Assembly: GCF_024679095.1 (NCBI RefSeq) | Contig: NW_026111625.1 | Coordinates: 339,001 to 403,000 of the forward strand | DNA length: 64,000 nt | Source of the DNA: Eriocheir sinensis | Taxonomy: Eukaryota > Arthropoda > Malacostraca > Decapoda > Varunidae | Direction of reading: 5' to 3' | Shown here: positions 59,301 to 64,000 of the stretch, in pieces | Layout: every line of letters starts with the position of its first letter | Position numbering within the stretch: position 1 is the stretch's first letter | Position numbers and translations under genes: made by a program | Notes under the pieces: generated by a model | Databases searched by the model: none | The model's input: only the letters and a program-made list of their open reading frames with translations | What the model was told of the DNA's origin: nothing

Positions 59301-61290
59301 AGAGATGGAAGGAGAGATCATGGAGAGAGATGGAAGGAGAGATGGAAGGACAGATGGAGATGGAGAGAGATGGAAGGAGAGATGGAGATGGAGAGAGATG
59401 GAAGGAGAGATGGAGATGGAGAGAGATGGAAGGACAGATGGAGATGGAGAGAGATGGAAGGACAGATGGAGATGGAGAGAGATGGAAGGACACATGGAGA
59501 TGGAGAGAGATGGAAGGACACATGTAGATGGAGAGAGATGGAAGGATACATGATGGAGAGAGATGGAAGGACAAATGGAGATGGAGAGAGATGGAAGGAG
59601 AGATGGAGATAGAGAGAGATGGAAGGAGAGATGATGGAAAGAGATGGAAGGAGAGATGGAGATGGAGAGAGATAGAAGTAGAGATGTAGATTGAGAGAGA
59701 TGGAAGGAGATGGAGAGATATGGAAGGACAGATGGAGATGGAGAGAGATGGAAGGGCAGATGGAGTGGAGAGAGATGGAAGGAGAGATGGAGATGGAGAG
59801 AGATGGAAGGAGAGATAATGGAGAGAGATGGAAGGAGAGATGGAAGGACAGATGGAGATGGATAGAGATGGAAGGAGAGATGGAGATGGAGAGAGATGGA
59901 ATGAGAGATGATGGAGAGAGATGGAAGGACAGATGGAGAGAGATGGAAGGATACATGATGGAGAGAGATGGAAGGATACATGATGGAGAGAGATGGAAGG
60001 ATACATGATGGAGAGAGATGGAAGGATACATGATGGAGAGAGATGGAAGGACAGATAGAGATGGAGAGAGATGGAAGGACAGATGGAGATGGAGAGAGAT
60101 GGAAGGACAGATGGAGATGGAGAGAGATGGAAGGAGAGATGGAGATGGAGAGAGATGGAATGAGAGATGATGGAGAGAGATGGAAGGACAGATGGAGAGA
60201 GATGGAAGGATACATGATGGAGAGAGATGGAAGGATACATGATGGAGAGAGATGGAAGGATACATGATGGAGAGAGATGGAAGGATACATGATGGAGAGA
60301 GATGGAAGGACAGATGGAGATGGAGAGAGATGGAAGGACAGATGGAGATGGAGAGAGATGGAAGGACAGATGGAGATGGAGAGAGATGGAAGGACAGATG
60401 GAGAGAGATGGAAGGAAAGATGGAGATGGAGAGAGATGGAAGGACAGATGGAGATGGAGAGAGATGGAAGGAGATGGAGAGAGATGGAAGGACAGATGGA
60501 GATGGAGAGAGATGGAAGGACAGATGGAGATGGAGAGAGATGGAAGGACAGATGGAGATGGAGAGAGATGGAAGGACAGATGGAGATGGAGAGAGATGGA
60601 AGGACAGATGGAGATGGAGAGAGATGGAAGGACAGATGGGGATGGAGAGAGATGGAAGGAGAGATGGGGATGGAGAGAGATGGAAGGACAGATGGGGATG
60701 GAGAGAGATGGAAGGACAGATGGGGATGGAGAGAGATGGAAGGACAGATGGGGATGGAGAGAGATGGAAAGACAGATGGAGATGGAGAGAGATGGAAGGA
60801 CAGATGGAGATGGAGAGAGATGGAAGGACAGATGGGGATGGAGAGAGATGGAAGGACAGATGGAGATGGAAAGAGATGGAAAGAGATATGGAGATGGAGA
60901 GATATGGAAGGAGATGGAGATGGAGAGAGAGATGGAAGGAGAGATGGAGATGGAGAGAGATGGAAGGACAGATGGAGATTGAGGATGAGAGACATTGATA
61001 AGAGATGATGGAGAGATGGAAGGATACATGGAGAGATTTAATACTGAGATAAACAAACAGATGGAGAGAGATGGAAGGACAGATGGAGAGATCGAAGAGA
61101 CCATGGAGACAGGAGAGATGGAGAGATGGACCAAAGATGTACCGCAGAGAGAGAGATGGGAGTCAGATGGAGATACTGATAACAACACATGGAGATTATT
61201 GGAAAGGAGATGGAGATGGAGAGATGTGAGAGTTGAGTCGGAGAGAGATGGAAGGACGATGGAGATGGAGAGATGGACAACATAAAAAAG
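56395..61290. repeat. Purine-rich 25/28-bp satellite, ~4.9 kb
   Basis: Built from AGAGATGGAAGGACAGATGG or AGAGATGGAAGGAGAGATGG plus AGATGGAG (28 bp), and 25-bp forms with GGATACATGATGGAGAG. Variants are clustered: GAAGATGG mainly at 56900-57640, GGATACATG at 57640-58020 and 59940-60300, GGACAGATGG at 58100-60870. Purines are almost all on the plus strand. Stops are rare in every minus-strand frame, giving meaningless open frames of up to 1535 codons. Confidence 0.98.
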
Positions 61291-61379
61291 TTAATTGGAG
61301 ATGTGGTTGTGTAATAGATGGAAGATGATGGAAGAGGTAGAAAGTAAAAAAACTATTAATTTGTGACGCTAAAATATAA

Positions 61380-61760
61380 TATGTAGTTTCCGAGGTCTGT
61401 TGTAAGATCAAAGCTATTAATAAGTAACACCAAAAAAAGTTAATTTCCGAGACCTCGTAAAGTGTTAAGAGTGTGAGGAAGCAGCGAAAGGCAAAAGGAA
61501 ATATATAAAGAAAACTGTGCCCCCAAACTGTTACAGATATTACATTAAAAGGAAACACCACCAACGACAAAATATTTTAATTCGGAGGCGTCGTGAATGG
61601 CCAAGCTTATGTGTGAGATGTGCAGTGGTGGGAAAGTAAAAAATAAAGATTTCAAACGTGCCACCCAAACTGTCAGAACTATAATGATCGTAACACCAGA
61701 ATAAAGAAGTCAATTTCCGATGCGTCGTGAACTGCCAGTGTCGTGCGTGAGTTGTGAGGA
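61380..61760. repeat. Degenerate ~135-bp tandem repeat, 3 units
   Basis: AATTTCCGAGACCTCGTAAA at 61441, AATTCGGAGGCGTCGTGAAT at 61580 and AATTTCCGATGCGTCGTGAA at 61712, each preceded by AACACCA-like sequence and followed by GTGTGAG-like sequence. Confidence 0.65.
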
Positions 61761-62625
61761 GGGGGGAGAGAGGGAGAGAGCCACAGCTGCCTGCGCCACC
61801 CTCGCCTCCTGTGGCCAGACGCGACTTGTGTATTGCCGCTGAATATTTATGACTTAATAACAATAAAAGTCCCGATGTCAGGATGTGTTACGAAGGTACA
61901 ACGTGAAAGTGTGGAGTGTGTGCCCTGCCCGGCTAGGCTTGTGACAAACTACTTGATGTGAATAAAATAAAAAAAAATATGGAAACACGAGCTGATTAAT
62001 TTCAAGCCATGCAGGGTTGTCAGGAAGAATTATGAGGTGCGATATGAAAATGAAGCTTGTCAAATATACTGCTGAGGAGAAAAATGGTTAGAGTATTAAA
62101 GGAGTACAATTAATACCCTGCTCGACTAGAAATATTATAGATTACCATTTCATAATAACGAGTGTGTGTTCGTACTGTTAGAGTCGAGAAAATGTTGCTA
62201 TAAGATAAAATGCTGCAGGGATAACCGCGCTTAGAGTGTACAGGCGTCAGAACATTGATTTCCGCCCCGAATACTGCACACGATATTTCACGACTGTTCA
62301 CCGCTGATAGTGGTTAAAAGAGATGACACGCAGGGAAAATACCGTTCCGTAATTGTATTCTTGGCGACAGGAGACTAATGCAAACACAAAAAAGGTAATT
62401 TTAAGTGTCCGTTCGTAAATGCTGTGAGTTAATGGTCGCGGTAGAGTTGGGGCATACGCACATCTGCAAGTGTCCTCGGTGCTTATGTCAGTTTCATTGG
62501 CCGTTGAAACTGTGACTGATATGAAACCCTTATCCAGAAACACAAGACAGGTGTGACATCCGAGTTACCATCGTTTATCTTTCCTATATTTCCCCAGGTA
62601 TCCATTTATCACCCAAATCGGAAGG
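61761..62625. other. No recognised gene
   Basis: Non-repetitive A/T-rich sequence. AATAAAA occurs near 61862. Frames are short and unrecognised. Confidence 0.35.
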
Positions 62626-62880
62626 AAAGTTGGAAAGTTTCGTTTAGTCGGCGCAACATTTGTGGTCATATGCCGGAGAGAGACAGAAGGGGAAGGAATT
62701 ATAGGAGAAGGGAACAGATCCCAAGAGACGCGACACAACCCCCGATTAATACCTGGTACCCATTCACTGCTGGGTGGACAGGGGCGTAGGGTATCGGAAA
62801 AGCCGCCCAAATTTTTCCACTCCGCCCGGGACTCGAACCCGGGCTGAGTCGAGTGTGCTAACCACTGCACCACGAAGCCC
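62626..62880 (-). mobile_element. tRNA-derived SINE, third family
   Basis: The minus strand starts GGGGCTTCGTGGTGCAGTGG (A-box TGGTGCAGTGG), has GGGTTCGAGTCCCGGG (B-box inside a perfect T-arm hairpin) and a body including CCACCCAGCAGTGAATGGGT. The acceptor and anticodon stems do not form, so it is a SINE head and not a functional tRNA gene. Confidence 0.75.
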
Positions 62881-62998
62881 CCTCGACCAAATCGAGGGGA
62901 GGATAAACAGCTGGGTGAACTGGAAGCCGACTGCCCCGGGTCTGGATCAAACCCGAGCACGTGGATTCACTGCAAGGCGTTCCGTGCCGCTGGGCTAA
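62881..62998 (-). mobile_element. tRNA-derived SINE head of another family, truncated
   Basis: The minus strand begins TTAGCCCAGCGGCACGGAAC (A-box TAGCCCAGCGG) with GGGTTTGATCCAG as a B-box variant, then about 60 bp ending at the start of the SINE at 62880. Same orientation, head to tail. Confidence 0.55.
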
Positions 62999-64000
62999 AA
63001 TAATGCTAAGTGATAATGAAAGACAATAAATTAAGTGATAATAAGCTGGTTATATGTGTCTGGGGCAAATAAGATGTGTTTTCATCATTGTGGATTATGA
63101 AGAGTGCTCGGCTCGATACGGAAAAACAGTTAGCTTTGTGCTGGTGAAATTGTTGCAGCATAAGAGTAATGGAAAAAAAGTTAGTGAAATGTTTGCTGGT
63201 AAAATCGGTCGTGTTAACTTTCGATGTAGTATATAAAAACACATAATGTTATAAATTAAGTATATTTCTACGATTTTAGCTTTGTGTTATATAAATGAAT
63301 TAGAAATGCCATGTTAATTTACTGGCAACACATGTGTTAGCTGCCTTTGTGACTTGTGACGTGTAAGAGAACATTACTGGGTTATGTATTTGTCGGCAAC
63401 ACATCACGGGAAAGTAGTATCATCAAAAGACATTACAAGTTTACAGTTGCCGTAAGACTTCCCGAAACAATTAGGAGGCTAAAACACTGACGGTTCTCTA
63501 TCGCCGGGAAGCAAAACCATAACAAAAAGAAAACCATAAACATCACAGATTAAGAGAGCAAAAAAACACCGGACACTAAACACAATAGACCTCACAACGA
63601 GTTAAGAGTGATCGTAAAGAACCGACAGAAGCAATTAGTCTGTAAAACTCTCGCTGGCGGTGTTTGTGTGGCGCTAACACCGTGAACACAAAAAGGTTCT
63701 ACGCTTTTTACACGATAAAACCGGCCGTAAAGTGCCGCCAGGAGTGGTTGAAGGTTTGCCGGGAGAATTAGCTCCAAAGCGAAGAGCCGTAAAATGCAAT
63801 AACTCACCACACCAAAATAACAAACAAAAAACAAGCAAACAAACGAGGAATGAATATACGAAATAAGGAGTAAATGAATGTACAAAATAAGAAAAGGATA
63901 CATAACTAAATGAAGATATACAACAACAAAAAAACAACAACGGGAATAAAGATAATGTTTAAAGAGAACGAGTACTAATACCTTGGTCAAGTGTTTATGT
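62999..64000. other. No recognised gene
   Basis: A/T-rich non-repetitive DNA. The longest minus-strand frame (63592-63990) is hydrophobic and low complexity in its first half and has no recognisable domain. Confidence 0.35.

Noticed and set aside
56388..61188. Minus-strand open frames of 1535 and 1129 codons rich in Ser, His, Leu and Pro
   Set aside because: They lie wholly in the purine-rich 25/28-bp satellite, overlap in more than one frame and follow the repeat unit; nothing protein-like.
62815..62880. Functional tRNA gene on the minus strand
   Set aside because: T-arm and boxes fit, but acceptor and anticodon stems do not pair and a SINE body follows.

Overview
The window reads as repeat-rich animal nuclear DNA, and it is most like a decapod crustacean. 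That placement is an inference from overall character: very long (TA)n, (GT)n and (CT)n runs, tRNA-headed SINEs, CR1-like, RTE-like and Jockey/I-like non-LTR retrotransposons, and TTAA-target and hAT DNA elements. There are no operons, bacterial-type genes, rRNA genes or convincing functional tRNA genes. Host coding sequence is sparse: small splice-bounded exons, all on the minus strand, that I cannot assign to a known family.

Layout. 0-10.4 kb: a probable minus-strand host gene (possible 5' exon near 10.33-10.42 kb, coding exons at 7645-7872 and 4290-4370, possible last exon at 53-264). Its introns hold four copies of a TTAA-flanked inverted-repeat element that carries a variable number of 35-bp units, a second TTAA element nested in one copy, SINEs, a LINE 3' fragment, a decayed gag-like ORF and a hAT-like MITE. 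10.4-18.1 kb: CR1-like retrotransposons, one split by the insertion of another. 18.4-23.7 kb: two oppositely oriented copies of a Jockey/I-like element either side of a (TA)n run. 23.8-29.8 kb: satellites, a GC-rich patch and one exon-like segment (28816-28963). 29.8-34.8 kb: a CR1-like element with an open RT frame, and another CR1-like element that has lost its whole RT domain but keeps the endonuclease. 35.8-43.8 kb: an ~8.0-kb hAT-type element with a perfect 8-bp target-site duplication. Inside it lie 42-bp satellite arrays and SINEs in a ~1.49-kb tandem duplication, one SINE being split by a CR1-like insertion. 45.1-48.9 kb: an RTE-like fragment fused to a third Jockey/I-like copy. 48.9-64 kb: microsatellites, an 88-bp-arm palindrome, an 81-bp tandem array, a 4.9-kb purine-rich satellite, and two adjacent tRNA-headed SINEs.

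How the parts relate. The mobile elements form layers whose relative order can be read from insertion junctions. The non-LTR elements would have supplied reverse transcriptase for the SINEs, but every RT-encoding copy here is truncated or broken. The DNA elements are all non-autonomous, with no transposase gene visible. Very long open frames over the satellites come from repeat units that lack stop codons and are not genes.
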